A DNA stretch of 48,621 nt from Brevundimonas sp. Its GTDB lineage: Bacteria; Pseudomonadota; Alphaproteobacteria; Caulobacterales; Caulobacteraceae. Made by a program: the position numbers and the translations under genes. The notes under the pieces were generated by a model, which saw nothing but the letters and a program-made list of their open reading frames with translations, was not told the origin of the DNA and ran no database searches. Positions 25,380-35,153 of this stretch are shown in pieces (the first letter of the stretch is position 1; each line of letters starts with the position of its first letter). The DNA lies in contig NZ_PNLV01000008.1 of the NCBI RefSeq assembly GCF_013823285.1, forward strand, positions 1 through 48,621, in the 5' to 3' direction.

Positions 25380-26285
25380 TCAGCCGTTTCGTTGCTCACG
25401 CGCGTAGTGGATCGGCGCCATTCCGACCGAGCGGGCGAAGGCGACGCTGAACGTGCTTGCCGAGCTGTAACCCACCCGCGCAGCCACCTGGGCCACGCCC
25501 ACCTTCTCGCGGCGCAGCAGATCCTTGGCCAGAGCCATGCGCCAGCCCAGCAGGTACTCCATCGGTGCGACGCCCACCTCGCGCCGGAACCGGTCGAAGA
25601 AGGTCGACCGGGACAGCGCCGCCTCCCGCGCCAGTTCGACCACTGTCCAGGCATGGGTCGGACGCTCGTGCATCCGCCGCAGCGCGGTGGCCAGATGGCG
25701 GTCGGCCAGGCCTCGCAACAGGCCCGGGGATGCCGTGGGGCCGGCCGACGAGCGCAGGGCCTCGATCAGCAAAACCTCAAGCAGCTGCGTTAGCACGGCG
25801 TCGCGACCAGGTCGGTCGGCGCGCGTCTCGCCGTTCACCTGCTCGACCAAGGTGGTCAGCCGACCCTGCCCCCGCACGTGCACCAGTTGCGGCAACAACG
25901 AGACCAGCAGCCTGGCGTCGTTTGCGACGAAGGCGCAGTGGCCGACCAGCATCCGTACGTCCGGCGCGTCGTCGAGGCCGCCGAGCCGGAACACACCGGG
26001 GCTGACCTCCGTCCGTTGGGTCTCGAAGCTTTCTGGCGGCGGCTGCAGACTGGAGGTAGAAAAGTCAAAGGCTGCTGGCACCAGCACGAAATCACCTCGT
26101 TCAAGCGTGACCGGCGCCTGCCCGGCGACCGACAGGCGGCAAGCGCCTTCCAGCATCGCACAATAGAAAGGCCGGCCGTCGCCATCCGAGCGGCGCACAG
26201 CCCATGGGCTTGAGGCGATGACGAGCTTGGAGAATGAGGCGCTGGGCTGCAGGAGGCCCACGACTTGTGTGAGGGGGTCGGACAT
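25380..26285 (-). CDS. AraC-family transcriptional regulator with N-terminal cupin domain
   Basis: 301 residues. The first half is a cupin-type sensor of the AraC cupin-6 class (FYCAMLEGACRLSV, LERGDFVLVPAAFDF). The C-terminal 100 residues hold the two AraC helix-turn-helix motifs: WTVVELAREAALSRSTFFDRFR, quoted here in two parts as WTVVELAREAALS and RSTFFDRF, and the second, VAQVAARVGYSSASTFSVAF. It is divergent from a short-chain dehydrogenase with 89 bases between starts, the usual arrangement for this regulator class with its target. It probably activates the dehydrogenase in response to a small organic ligand that cannot be named. Confidence 0.92.
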   Translation of the reverse strand: MSDPLTQVVGLLQPSASFSKLVIASSPWAVRRSDGDGRPFYCAMLEGACRLSVAGQAPVTLERGDFVLVPAAFDFSTSSLQPPPESFETQRTEVSPGVFRLGGLDDAPDVRMLVGHCAFVANDARLLVSLLPQLVHVRGQGRLTTLVEQVNGETRADRPGRDAVLTQLLEVLLIEALRSSAGPTASPGLLRGLADRHLATALRRMHERPTHAWTVVELAREAALSRSTFFDRFRREVGVAPMEYLLGWRMALAKDLLRREKVGVAQVAARVGYSSASTFSVAFARSVGMAPIHYAREQRNG

Positions 26286-26336
26286 TCGGACTTACGCCAA
26301 TGAAATCTGGATTTCTGACGGTAGCAGGTCCGAATG
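26283..26336. promoter_or_regulatory. Inverted repeat in the AraC / dehydrogenase divergent promoter
   Basis: CATTCGGAC at 26283-26291 and GTCCGAATG at 26328-26336 are perfect 9-base inverted copies 36 bases apart. The left copy overlaps the AraC start codon; the right one lies 38 bases before the dehydrogenase start. AraC proteins usually bind direct repeats, so the inverted arrangement is only suggestive. Confidence 0.3.
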
Positions 26337-26374
26337 GCGCATCATACCTGTCGGTCTCCCCCAAAGGAGCAGTC

Positions 26375-27118
26375 ATGAACACCATTCTCATCACCGGATG
26401 CTCATCCGGCTTCGGCCTTGAGACCGCCCGCTACTTCCTCGACCGCGACTGGACGGTCATCGCCACAATGCGCACGCCGAACCCCGACCTCCTGCCGCCG
26501 TCCGATTACCTCAGGATCCTGCCGCTCGACGTCACGGACACGGCCAGCATCGCCCGCGTTGTCGAGGCGGCTGGTCCGATCGACGTGCTCGTCAACAACG
26601 CCGGCGTCGGCCTGCTCAACGCGGTGGAAGGTATCTCCCTGGACCAGGCTCGGGAGGTGTTCGAGACCAACACGCTCGGGACCATCGCCATGACCAGAGC
26701 CTTCCTGCCTCAGTTTCGGGAGCGGCGCGCAGGCGTGATTGTCAACGTGACGTCCACGGTGACGCTACGACCGCTGCATCTGCTGTCCGTCTACACGGCC
26801 AGCAAGGCGGCGGTGAACGCTTTCACCGAGTCCATGGCCCTGGAGCTGGAGCCGTTCGGCGTTCGGGCGCGGCTGGTGCTCCCGGGGCTGGCGCCAGCCA
26901 CCGCATTCGGCGCCAATGCCCGCGCCCGCATGGGCATGAGCATCCCCGAGGCTTATGCCGACGTGGCGGCTCAGGTTTTCGCCGGGCTTGAAAACCCGGG
27001 GGACGTGACGCATCCGACCGACGTCGCTGAGGCGGTGTGGCGCGCTGCGACCGATCCCTCGTGCCCGATGCGGCTTCCCGCCGGAGCGGACGCGGTGGCG
27101 TGGGCCAAGGCAGGATGA
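26375..27118 (+). CDS. Short-chain dehydrogenase/reductase
   Basis: 247 residues from the ATG at 26375, which follows AAAGGAG at ideal spacing; an upstream in-frame ATG at 26300 lies inside the promoter region and is rejected. Classical SDR motifs are complete: TGCSSGFG (cofactor loop), NNAGVG, NVTSTVT with the catalytic Ser, and YTASK with the catalytic Tyr and Lys. The residue after the second strand of the Rossmann fold (MRTPN) suggests NADP preference. It is a cytoplasmic oxidoreductase of unknown substrate, probably controlled by the divergent AraC protein. Confidence 0.9.
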   Translation: MNTILITGCSSGFGLETARYFLDRDWTVIATMRTPNPDLLPPSDYLRILPLDVTDTASIARVVEAAGPIDVLVNNAGVGLLNAVEGISLDQAREVFETNTLGTIAMTRAFLPQFRERRAGVIVNVTSTVTLRPLHLLSVYTASKAAVNAFTESMALELEPFGVRARLVLPGLAPATAFGANARARMGMSIPEAYADVAAQVFAGLENPGDVTHPTDVAEAVWRAATDPSCPMRLPAGADAVAWAKAG

Positions 27119-27186
27119 GCCTTCGCGGTATGGGGCGGGGAAGTCGCACGACGCACGGCCCGGCGAGTCCGCTATCCCATCGGCCT

Positions 27187-30100
27187 TCACCATGACCATC
27201 TGAGGGCGACCTCCCCACCATGGCTCTGGCTGGCGTCGCCGATCAGGCCCCGGTAGCCGGCGCTGAACATCAGGCGATCGCGCAGGGTCCACTCGGCGCC
27301 CAGGTTGAGGGTGAGGCTGTCACGGGACCAGGCGTCCATGGGCACCCGGTAGGTCGGGCTGGCGGCCCAGTCCGCGTACCGGACCCCCTGCTCGCCAAGA
27401 CGCTCCAGTTCGCGCGACCATTCAATGCGGGCATAGGGCGACAGACCGCCGCGCTCGCCCATGTCGATCCGCCAGCTCCACGCGACGCCCAGGCTGGCGG
27501 AGAGGCTGTCCTGCTCCAGTGCGTCCCAGCTCAGGGAGGCCAGGCCCGCGCCGGTCTCGGTGAAGGCGTCCAGTTTGATGGTGCGGGCGTCAACGCGCAG
27601 GTAAAGGCTGCGGCGCAGGGTTCCCTCGCCCGCTATCCTGCCGATGGTTCCGGACACGAAGCGCACGGAGCCGTCCCGCTCGCCCAGGGCGAAGGCGTCG
27701 GGCTCGTCGCCCAGACCTTCGGCCCAGCGGCGGGAGTCGAACGCCAGTTCGCCGTGGCCGGCCACGCCGTCCAGGAACACCGCATCAGTGATCCGCCAGC
27801 TGCCATACACGGCGCCGGTCAGGCTGCGCGCCCGCGACAGGGTGCCGTTCTCCCCGATCTCCGAGCGGTCGCGGCCGTAGCCGACCCCGCCGCCGACGAT
27901 CAACCGGTCCGTGAGGTGCGCATCCACGCCGATGGTCAGGCCCTGGGTCCGGAAGCGCTGGTCTCGCTGACCGTCCGCGTTCTGGCGGCCCCAGTCGATG
28001 GAGCCCGCCGTCCAGACGCCCACGGAGGGGCCGACCTCTTCCCCACCCGTGTTCGACTGGGCCTGCAGGCCCACGGGCGCCCCGTCCGGGGTATCACCGG
28101 CGGCGTCCCGGTTCGCGCCCTGACGGCCCGCCCACAGATCCTGGCCCATGAACTCGCGCTCGAGGTCGTGACCGGCGCCCGGGTCCAGCTCCGGAGCCCG
28201 CAACCGTCGCGCCAGTTCGACACGCGGGTCCTGCTCCGTCCCGTCCCGGCCGAAGCCGACGTTCAGGGTCAGGCCGTTTCCCGACGGATTGTCCCCGTGG
28301 CGCAGGGTCTCCAGCCGGCGCTGGAAGTTGCTGATCTGGGCGTCGGCGAAGCGGCGCGCCGTCGTGACCTGGCTGCCGGCCAGGCCCCGGACGTCCGGAT
28401 CCAGGGACGGATCGGGACGAGGCTCGACCGTGACGGTCAGGGTGCTGGTGGCCGTCGAGTCGCCATTGCCCAGCGTATAGGTGACCACGGCCTCGCCGGA
28501 GAACGCGCCTCGGGGCGCGTAGGTCAGGTCATAAGCGCCGGACCCGGCGCTCCCGATCGTAGCCAGCCCCGCGTCAGCCGGGGCGACTGACACAACCGTC
28601 GCTTCGGTGAAGGGACCGCCGCGAACGTCATCGGTGATGCGGACGGTGACCGGGACCCCGGCCAGGGTCCGGGCGGTCAGGGCCTGGGTCTCCACCACGG
28701 CGAGCGCCACCAGATTGATGCGGCCGGGCGCGGAGTCGCCGAAGGGCAGTTCGACCACATACTCCAGGAAGGTCGCCCCGGCGTTCTCCTCGCCCGGGGT
28801 GAAGGTGAGGGTCAGGCCCTGGACCTGCACCTCGCCGAACGCCGGGGGCGTGACGATCCGCAAGCCCTGGAAGGGTCCGCCGACCAGGTCGGCGGTGGGC
28901 TCAAAGACCAGCGAGCCGTCGGCGAGGACTCCCGCCTGGAAGTCCGGCGCCCGGCCCGGGGCGTGGAAGGTGAACACAGCCGGCGAAGAGTCCCCGCCTG
29001 GGCCGAAGGCCACGACCGAGACTTCGTCCACGCCCATGAAGTCCGCGCGGGGCCGATAGACCAGGCTGTAGCGGACAGCGGACGAAGCGGCTCCCGACGA
29101 GACCCTCGCCGTCGATATCGATCCGCTCTCGATGCTGGCCTCGCCGTTGCGCGCCTGCTGGGTGATGCGGAAGCCGTCGACGACGCCTTGCACCTGTTCG
29201 CCCAGGTCCACCGAGGCAACGCCCCCCGAACCCGCCGTCACCGGCACATCCACAGGCTCGCCCGGCGACACTTCCGGCGCAGGCGGCGCCGCAACGGTGA
29301 GCACGACAGTGGCCGGGGCGGAGCTGCCTCCCGGGCCAACCGCGATCACCGTGAAGCTGTCCTGGCCGAAGAAGTCGGCCTCGGGCGTGTAGGTGGCGAT
29401 GTCGCCGGCCAGGGAGACCGTGCCACGGCTCGGCTGGGTGACGATCTCGAAGCGTTCGTAGACACCTCCGGCCGTGAGGGTGATCTCCGTCCCTCTCGAT
29501 CCATAGGGAACCGCGAGGCTGGCGTCCTGGACCGTCGGCGTGGCCGGGGCCTGCACCACCAGGGTAAAGCTGGCTGTGGCGTCATAGGGGCCTTCGCCGG
29601 TCGCCGAGTCCGTCACGGCCACCGTGAGGTCGAACTCACCGAAGGCCTGGGGCGTCCCGGAGATCACGCCGGAAGACGACAGGGTCAGTCCGTCCGGAAG
29701 CGCCCCGCCGGTGATCCGCCAGTCCGCATAGGGAGCCACCCCGCCCGAAGCGCTGAGCACCTGGGTGTAGGCGGTCTGGAACCGGGCTTGCGGCAGTGCG
29801 GAGGGCGCGATGACCAGGTCCGGCGCGGCGATGAGGAGGGTGAAGCCCGCGCTCGAGCCGGCGCCGCCCGATGCATCGGTCACACGAATGGACAGGTTGA
29901 ACGATCCGCCTTCAGTGGGCACGCCCGCGATGACGCCGCCCGTGGTCAGCGACAGCCCCGCCGGCAGGTCGCCCGACGCCACTTCGAAGGTGAAGGGCGC
30001 CGAGCCCGCCTGCGGCGTGATCGTCGTCTCATAGGGGACCGCAACCTGCCCCGCGGGAAGCGCTCCGTCTTCGACCTCGAGCACCGAATAGGTGAAGACG

Positions 30101-32160
30101 GTGTCGGTCGGCGCGGAGGCGTTGCCCGCCGCGTCGCGCACCACGACCTGGAGGGTGTGGGCGCCCGGCGTCGGCGTCCCCACATCCAGACTCCAGCCGC
30201 CGGATCCGTCCGCCGTGACCGTGCCGACCGCCGTCCCGTCCAGGGACACGTCCACCTGGGCCCCGGCCTCGGCTGTTCCGCGAACCACCACTGTCGCCGC
30301 GCCGACCACGGCCCCGTCAGCCGGGGTGGTGATCACGGGCGCCGCTGGCGCCGTGGCGTCGACCATGAAACTGACCGTCGCCGAGGACGGAGAAGTGTTG
30401 CCAGCGGAGTCCGTCGCCGTGGCGCGCAGGGTGTGAGCCCCGTCGACCAGAGGCACGCTGACGGCGAATGTCCAGGCGCCCGCGCCGTCGGCTGTGGCCG
30501 TGCCGACCGTGTTCCCGTCAATGATCACGCTCACCAGGGCGCCGGGCTCAGCCGTACCGGTCACATCGGGGGTCGGGTCCGTGATTAATGAACCGTCCGC
30601 AGGCGACGTCAGGGTCGGCATGGCGGGAGGATCGGCATCAACGATCAGGGCGACAGCGGCCGAGGCTGGCGAGACGTTTCCGGCGGCGTCGGCGGCCATC
30701 GCTGTGACCGTATGCCCTCCCGCAACCAGTGGGGGTGTGATGAAAGCCCAGACGCCCGCTTCGTCCGCAGTCGTCACCCCCGCCGATGCGCCGTCGACGA
30801 GAACCGTCACCGTGGAGCCGGCTTCCGCGGTTCCCACAATCTCCGGGCGATCTGTGGCGAGAATGCTGCCGGCCGCAGGCGCACTGATCACCGGCTCCAG
30901 GGGCGCTACAGTGTCTATGGTGAGCGTGATTGGAATCCGGGGCGACGTGTTGGCGTCCTGGTCCAGCTGGTAGACCTCAAAGTCGTGGACGCCGTCCGGG
31001 AAGGCGCCGAGGGCAAAAGAAATCATAAACGCCCCGGTTCCATCGCCGACGTCCTCAACGGCCCCTGAGCCCCACGACACAACCACCCGCGCCGACGGCG
31101 CCGCGTCGCCCCTGAATACCGGGAACTGCACGACTGCCCCGTCCGCCGGGGCATCCACCACCGGGCCGGCGAGAGTTCGCAGCACGGTGAAATTATCGGC
31201 CGCACCCGCCGTGTTGCTGTCGCCGGCGGCCGTACTCACCTGAATGTCTATGACGCCCGGCGTCAGCGACGGAACAGTGGCGGTGATCCTGCTGTCGTCT
31301 TCGATGGTGAAGGCCGCCGCAACCCCTCCGAAGGTCACGGAGTCCGCGCCGCTGAACCCGGTGCCGTTCACTCTCACGACGCTTCCAACGATCCCCGCGA
31401 GCGGCGCAACGGATGTGACGGTCGGAACCACGACCGTATCGCCGGACAGTCTGAAATTATCCATCTGGAAGGTGAAGCCATTGCCGGAGTTCGATCCTTC
31501 GAGCCCTATGGTCATCAGGCCCCCGCCCGACGCGCTGAGAGCGTTAAGCTCAGTCACGAAGACGGCGGGCAGCACCAGTTCCTTCGCCCCCTCCGTCGGA
31601 GTCACGCCCGCCATTGATGGCGAGAGTCTCAGTGCGTCCCAGGACGGCTGGTCGGCGGCGACCGATCCCGCGAAGCGGCGTACACTGATGCCGCCAGATC
31701 CGGTCGAACTGACCATGTCGAAGGACAGGACGGCGTCGGTGTAGGTCACGCCGGCCGGCACCGAGAACGTGGCGAAGGCGATCCCTCGATTGGTCAGCGA
31801 GGCGCTGGATCCTCTTCTTGTGGTGTAAGTCGGGGAAAGCACGAACTCGAAGCTCGTCGACACGAGGCAGAGACACAGGGAGCCTCCGTCAGTCGGCGCA
31901 TAATCGTAGGTTTCCGCACGCGCCGGCGACGTCAGCAGCACAGTGGCTGCGAACGTCGCCAGGATCACGAGCCCGCACTGGAGCAATCGAGCGATCCTGG
32001 CAGCCACGCGTCCGGCGGGATGTGACCCGGAAGCCGCGCCGAAAGATTCTCCGGAAGGCTGATTGAACGATGAATGGCCCAAGGATTCCCCCACCAGTAC
32101 GCATGCGGGCGCAAAGGTGGCGCGCTTGAGAATTCGACGCATCTCCAATTGTGTAGACAT
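27187..32160 (-). CDS. Large autotransporter adhesin-like protein with tandem Ig-type domains
   Basis: 1657 residues. The start at 32160 gives an 82-residue leader: about 55 polar residues, then a hydrophobic segment (CGLVILATFAATVLLTSPARA). A GTG at codon 52 would give an ordinary signal peptide. In order: an N-terminal beta domain (about 83-245), a TIG/IPT domain (246-330), a divergent Ig-like domain, three near-identical Ig repeats of about 95 residues (420-705) with GTAEAGxxVxVxxDG and AAGNxSxxS motifs, two putative-Ig (He_PIG) domains with LPAGLSL or LPDGLTL and GTP, several cadherin-like domains, a linker, and a C-terminal autotransporter barrel (about 1392-1657) ending RWSW. It is predicted to insert in the outer membrane and display the Ig stalk for adhesion. 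It converges with the dehydrogenase gene. Confidence 0.92.
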   Translation of the reverse strand: MSTQLEMRRILKRATFAPACVLVGESLGHSSFNQPSGESFGAASGSHPAGRVAARIARLLQCGLVILATFAATVLLTSPARAETYDYAPTDGGSLCLCLVSTSFEFVLSPTYTTRRGSSASLTNRGIAFATFSVPAGVTYTDAVLSFDMVSSTGSGGISVRRFAGSVAADQPSWDALRLSPSMAGVTPTEGAKELVLPAVFVTELNALSASGGGLMTIGLEGSNSGNGFTFQMDNFRLSGDTVVVPTVTSVAPLAGIVGSVVRVNGTGFSGADSVTFGGVAAAFTIEDDSRITATVPSLTPGVIDIQVSTAAGDSNTAGAADNFTVLRTLAGPVVDAPADGAVVQFPVFRGDAAPSARVVVSWGSGAVEDVGDGTGAFMISFALGAFPDGVHDFEVYQLDQDANTSPRIPITLTIDTVAPLEPVISAPAAGSILATDRPEIVGTAEAGSTVTVLVDGASAGVTTADEAGVWAFITPPLVAGGHTVTAMAADAAGNVSPASAAVALIVDADPPAMPTLTSPADGSLITDPTPDVTGTAEPGALVSVIIDGNTVGTATADGAGAWTFAVSVPLVDGAHTLRATATDSAGNTSPSSATVSFMVDATAPAAPVITTPADGAVVGAATVVVRGTAEAGAQVDVSLDGTAVGTVTADGSGGWSLDVGTPTPGAHTLQVVVRDAAGNASAPTDTVFTYSVLEVEDGALPAGQVAVPYETTITPQAGSAPFTFEVASGDLPAGLSLTTGGVIAGVPTEGGSFNLSIRVTDASGGAGSSAGFTLLIAAPDLVIAPSALPQARFQTAYTQVLSASGGVAPYADWRITGGALPDGLTLSSSGVISGTPQAFGEFDLTVAVTDSATGEGPYDATASFTLVVQAPATPTVQDASLAVPYGSRGTEITLTAGGVYERFEIVTQPSRGTVSLAGDIATYTPEADFFGQDSFTVIAVGPGGSSAPATVVLTVAAPPAPEVSPGEPVDVPVTAGSGGVASVDLGEQVQGVVDGFRITQQARNGEASIESGSISTARVSSGAASSAVRYSLVYRPRADFMGVDEVSVVAFGPGGDSSPAVFTFHAPGRAPDFQAGVLADGSLVFEPTADLVGGPFQGLRIVTPPAFGEVQVQGLTLTFTPGEENAGATFLEYVVELPFGDSAPGRINLVALAVVETQALTARTLAGVPVTVRITDDVRGGPFTEATVVSVAPADAGLATIGSAGSGAYDLTYAPRGAFSGEAVVTYTLGNGDSTATSTLTVTVEPRPDPSLDPDVRGLAGSQVTTARRFADAQISNFQRRLETLRHGDNPSGNGLTLNVGFGRDGTEQDPRVELARRLRAPELDPGAGHDLEREFMGQDLWAGRQGANRDAAGDTPDGAPVGLQAQSNTGGEEVGPSVGVWTAGSIDWGRQNADGQRDQRFRTQGLTIGVDAHLTDRLIVGGGVGYGRDRSEIGENGTLSRARSLTGAVYGSWRITDAVFLDGVAGHGELAFDSRRWAEGLGDEPDAFALGERDGSVRFVSGTIGRIAGEGTLRRSLYLRVDARTIKLDAFTETGAGLASLSWDALEQDSLSASLGVAWSWRIDMGERGGLSPYARIEWSRELERLGEQGVRYADWAASPTYRVPMDAWSRDSLTLNLGAEWTLRDRLMFSAGYRGLIGDASQSHGGEVALRWSW

Positions 32161-32352
32161 GCCGGGACACGGCGTCTGACGCCGGACGCGGGCATAGGGA
32201 GCAAGTCCCCGGCGCGGAAGACGGTCTCAGGAAACTGAGCGTCCGCCACCGAGCCGCCGGGCGCCCGGGGAAGAACCCTGTACAATATTGGATACGTCGG
32301 ACGTTGCGGGATGACGTAGTCTTGGGAGTCAGTCATCAAGAACGGAGTCCCC

Positions 32353-32559
32353 ATGCGACGCCTTGTCCTTGCGTCTTCACTGCTGCTCGCGGTCAGCGCC
32401 TGCGCCACCGTTGACAGCACCGATCCCCGAACCTGCCATCAGCTAGAAGGGGAGATGTCGGGGCTCCTGTTTGACTTCGAGGGCGCTCAGCTGCGCGCGG
32501 CCCATGATCAGCTCATGTCTGTGGCACGGGCCAAGCGCTGTGCCTGGGCGGATACCTAG
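32353..32559 (+). CDS. Small lipoprotein
   Basis: 68 residues. The ATG follows CGGAG. A signal peptide ends in the lipobox AVSAC, with the acylated Cys at residue 17. The mature part is about 50 residues (ATVDSTDPRTCHQLEG at its start) with two further Cys, at CHQLEG and KRCAW, that could form a disulfide. No family recognised. It is divergent from the autotransporter gene (192 bases) and convergent with the LuxR gene (43 bases). Confidence 0.75.
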   Translation: MRRLVLASSLLLAVSACATVDSTDPRTCHQLEGEMSGLLFDFEGAQLRAAHDQLMSVARAKRCAWADT

Positions 32560-32602
32560 AGATGCCGTCCGGCCGAGGGCGGCTCCTGCCTCCGAAAGGC
32601 CC

Positions 32603-33703
32603 TCAGAGCTTTGGCATCCGCGCCGCCAGCTCCAGTTGGCTGGCGACGCCGACCTTCTCGTATATCCGTCGCACTTGCGTCCTGACCGTCCCCAGAGACA
32701 CGCGCCGCTCGTGGGCGATGGCGGCGGGGGAGCGGCCCGCCGCGAGTTGGGCGGCGATGGCCGCCTCACTTGCGCTGAGCCCATACAGAGAGCCGGCCGC
32801 CACGGCCACGCGCGTTTCATCCACGCCCGGTCCGTGGACGATGATCAGGGCCCGAGGACCAAACCCCGGCGCACTGGATGAGGGGAGCGGTGCGGCCTCG
32901 ATGAACAGACGCTCGTCGCTGTGCAGGCGCCGGGCGGCGACGGCATAGGCCGGCGGCCCGCCTTCAAGGGCCGCCCTCAGGGCGGTCTCCAGCCCGTGGC
33001 GGTCGGCTTCGCAGGCCGTGGTCAGCCTCCCCTTCCTCAGCCGCAGGACATCGCCGTCCGAGAGGAGAGCCTCCGCCGAAGCGGTCATGCCCCGCACCCG
33101 CCCGTCCACGTCGCAGAAATATGCCGTCGCTCGCACAGCCTCCAGGGCGCCGGCCAGCAGCTGGGAACCCTGAGCCTCCAGCGCCATCTGTGTGCGCACT
33201 GCGCCGCGAGCATGGGCGGCCAGAACGGCGAAGGCGCGCTTCTGCTCCTGGCTGACGTTGCCCTGTCGCCGGCTGCGAAGGAGGGCGAGACCGGCGTTCC
33301 GTTCAGGCTCCTTGACCAGATTGGTCAGGCAGGTGTGGTGCATGTCATAGGTGCGGATCCAGTCGGCATATTCAGGACTGAGCCGCATGTCCGTCGCTGT
33401 AGTGAAAGCCGACTCGTCCAGCACCTCCAGCTCGGCGGCGCGCATGCCGATCCGGACGCGGGAGTTGATGGCCGGGTCGCCGCCGCCCGCCGCCAGGAAA
33501 TCACGCCCGGTCGCCGGGGGGACGCCGGTCATGACATTGAAAGGGACGGTGGCTTCGCAGCCCAGGCCGATCAGCTGGGCTCCGGTTGAACCGGTGACCA
33601 CGGCAAGACCATCCAGCGCCTCCTCCCAGGTCGCGTGCCCGAGGCCGGCGGCCTGAAAGCGTTCGGCCGCCGCTTCGACGGTTTTCTGCGTCACGCCACT
33701 CAT
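32603..33703 (-). CDS. LuxR-type (GerE) helix-turn-helix regulator with PAS-like domain
   Basis: 366 residues. The last 65 residues are a LuxR HTH (YGLSASEAAIAAQLAAGRS, VSLGTVRTQVRRIYEKVG). A PAS-like segment precedes it at about 190-240 (AYFCDVDGRVRGMTASAEAL). The N-terminal 150 residues look like a sensory domain of the kind seen in orphan LuxR proteins of Caulobacterales. No receiver domain or autoinducer-binding motif was recognised. The protein is cytoplasmic and its signal is unknown. No obvious target lies beside it; its upstream region also borders the mobilisation module. Confidence 0.88.
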   Translation of the reverse strand: MSGVTQKTVEAAAERFQAAGLGHATWEEALDGLAVVTGSTGAQLIGLGCEATVPFNVMTGVPPATGRDFLAAGGGDPAINSRVRIGMRAAELEVLDESAFTTATDMRLSPEYADWIRTYDMHHTCLTNLVKEPERNAGLALLRSRRQGNVSQEQKRAFAVLAAHARGAVRTQMALEAQGSQLLAGALEAVRATAYFCDVDGRVRGMTASAEALLSDGDVLRLRKGRLTTACEADRHGLETALRAALEGGPPAYAVAARRLHSDERLFIEAAPLPSSSAPGFGPRALIIVHGPGVDETRVAVAAGSLYGLSASEAAIAAQLAAGRSPAAIAHERRVSLGTVRTQVRRIYEKVGVASQLELAARMPKL

Positions 33704-34157
33704 GTACCCAGCAAGACCCCCGTCTCTTCGGGCAGATAACTGGAGAAGCGGCCCATAATCAATGGGAAGGGGGCTGACGTGACGTGACGTCTGTCGAGGC
33801 GACCAAGCCTCTCAGCAAGTGGGCGTCGCAGCACAGCTGCGCCGGGAAGACGCCCGGCTTTCGGTACCCCCGGTCCAAAGCCAGGACGAAATAAGCATCA
33901 TCGTGCGGGTGGTGACTTCGTCCGGGGGCAGGGTCGCAACCCGCAGGTCCACCTGAAACCCCGGGGCGGAGACGCTCCGGGAGCGCTCGCCCAGAAACTC
34001 GCCGGACGGAAGTGCAGGGCTTGCCATAGTTCTGGATACGCCAAGCGACGGCGCGTTGGCACCCTTCGCGTTCAGATTGCGGTTGTCCCGCATCTCGTCG
34101 AGCGTGACGTGGGTCAGGATTCATCGAGTACAACGCCGCTGCGTACGTCGGAGATCT
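33704..34157. other. Intergenic region at the edge of the mobilisation module
   Basis: 454 bases. TGACG is repeated three times in tandem at 33775-33790. A minus-strand 93-codon open frame (33812-34093) has a third-base composition much less GC-biased than the neighbours and no recognisable domain, so it is not called as a gene. No tRNA, integrase fragment or clear attachment site was found. Confidence 0.5.
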
Positions 34158-35153
34158 TCATCGGTCCCGACCTGAAGGGTCTCGCTCGCGACCGGACAGC
34201 CTGGACAATTGCGCCTCCCGCATCTCCACCTTCGGCAGGCGCCGCAGATGATCCATCAGGGCCGCGGCCAGCGCCCGATCCTCGGGGCGGTCCGAACGCG
34301 ACAGGGCGACGGCCTCAGCCGCAAGAGCCCGGCGAATCCGGGTCTGTCGCTCAGGGATCGCCGCCTCCCAGGGCGCAGGCCGTCCCGGTGTGGTGGACGC
34401 CTGCCGCCAGGCGCTCACCATGACCCGGGGCGCAGCCCCCTTCCCTGCCGCGAAGCGCTCCCGCATCTTGCGCACCGGGGTCTGCTCGGCCTTGCGCACC
34501 ATCCCGCGCGCCCGGCGCGGACTGGCCTCGGCCTCCACGCCACGATCCCGCAGGGCCTGGGCGAACCGCCGACGCCAGACCTCCAGGTCCGCCTTGCGCG
34601 GATTGAGACGGCTGCCGTCCCACCCCAGGGCCCGCACGGTGAGATGGACGTGGGGATGGCCCCCTTCGTCGTGCAGCGCGAACACATAGGGGAAGCGCTC
34701 GCCGAAGGCCTCGGCCGCGAAGGCGCGCGCGGCGTCGTGCAGCCGCATGGGATCGGTGCCCCTGGGCATGCTCAGGACGATGGACCGGGACAGCGGGCTG
34801 TCGCCCCGCCGGCCAGGCGCCATGGCCGCCTCCGCCGCCCAGTCCGCCGCCAGCGCCTTCACCGCCGACCGCCCCTCGAGCCGCTCCCCGTCCGGGCCCT
34901 CCAGGGTGAGCGTGCCGTTGCGGCTGATGTACTCCAGATGCCGATTGAGGTGTCCTGCGTCCCGCGTCTTGCCCGTGACCTTGACCATCACCTCCGGAGC
35001 CCGCCGGATGATCCGCGCCAGCTGTCCGTAGGCGGCGGCGTCCCCGGCCCTGCCCGGCGGCCGCAGCACCGGCCGCGTGATACGCGCGCGGCGCACATCC
35101 ACCGGCGGCCGCAGGGCGTCCTCGAACCCCAGCGGTCTGCGGAAGTCGCTCAC
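34158..35153 (-). CDS. Relaxase / mobilisation nuclease (VirD2/MobP-like)
   Basis: 331 residues from the GTG at 35153, which overlaps the stop of the MobC gene (GTGA). The longer frame reaching 35705 overlaps MobC and is rejected. The candidate catalytic Tyr is Y75 (HLNRHLEYISRNG). The metal-binding histidine motif is HDEGGHPHVH (H166, H168, H170). Relaxases cut one strand at oriT, stay covalently bound to the 5' end and pilot it into the recipient. At 331 residues it is short and has no helicase or primase domain. It is the last gene of the module. The nick-site sequence at 35708-35719 is of the IncP/VirD2 type, which fits this family. Confidence 0.88.
   Translation of the reverse strand: MSDFRRPLGFEDALRPPVDVRRARITRPVLRPPGRAGDAAAYGQLARIIRRAPEVMVKVTGKTRDAGHLNRHLEYISRNGTLTLEGPDGERLEGRSAVKALAADWAAEAAMAPGRRGDSPLSRSIVLSMPRGTDPMRLHDAARAFAAEAFGERFPYVFALHDEGGHPHVHLTVRALGWDGSRLNPRKADLEVWRRRFAQALRDRGVEAEASPRRARGMVRKAEQTPVRKMRERFAAGKGAAPRVMVSAWRQASTTPGRPAPWEAAIPERQTRIRRALAAEAVALSRSDRPEDRALAAALMDHLRRLPKVEMREAQLSRLSGRERDPSGRDR

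Noticed and set aside
33812..34093. 93-codon minus-strand frame between LuxR gene and relaxase
   Set aside because: Weak third-base GC bias compared with the neighbours, no domain, no clear ribosome site; could be a decayed gene but cannot be supported.
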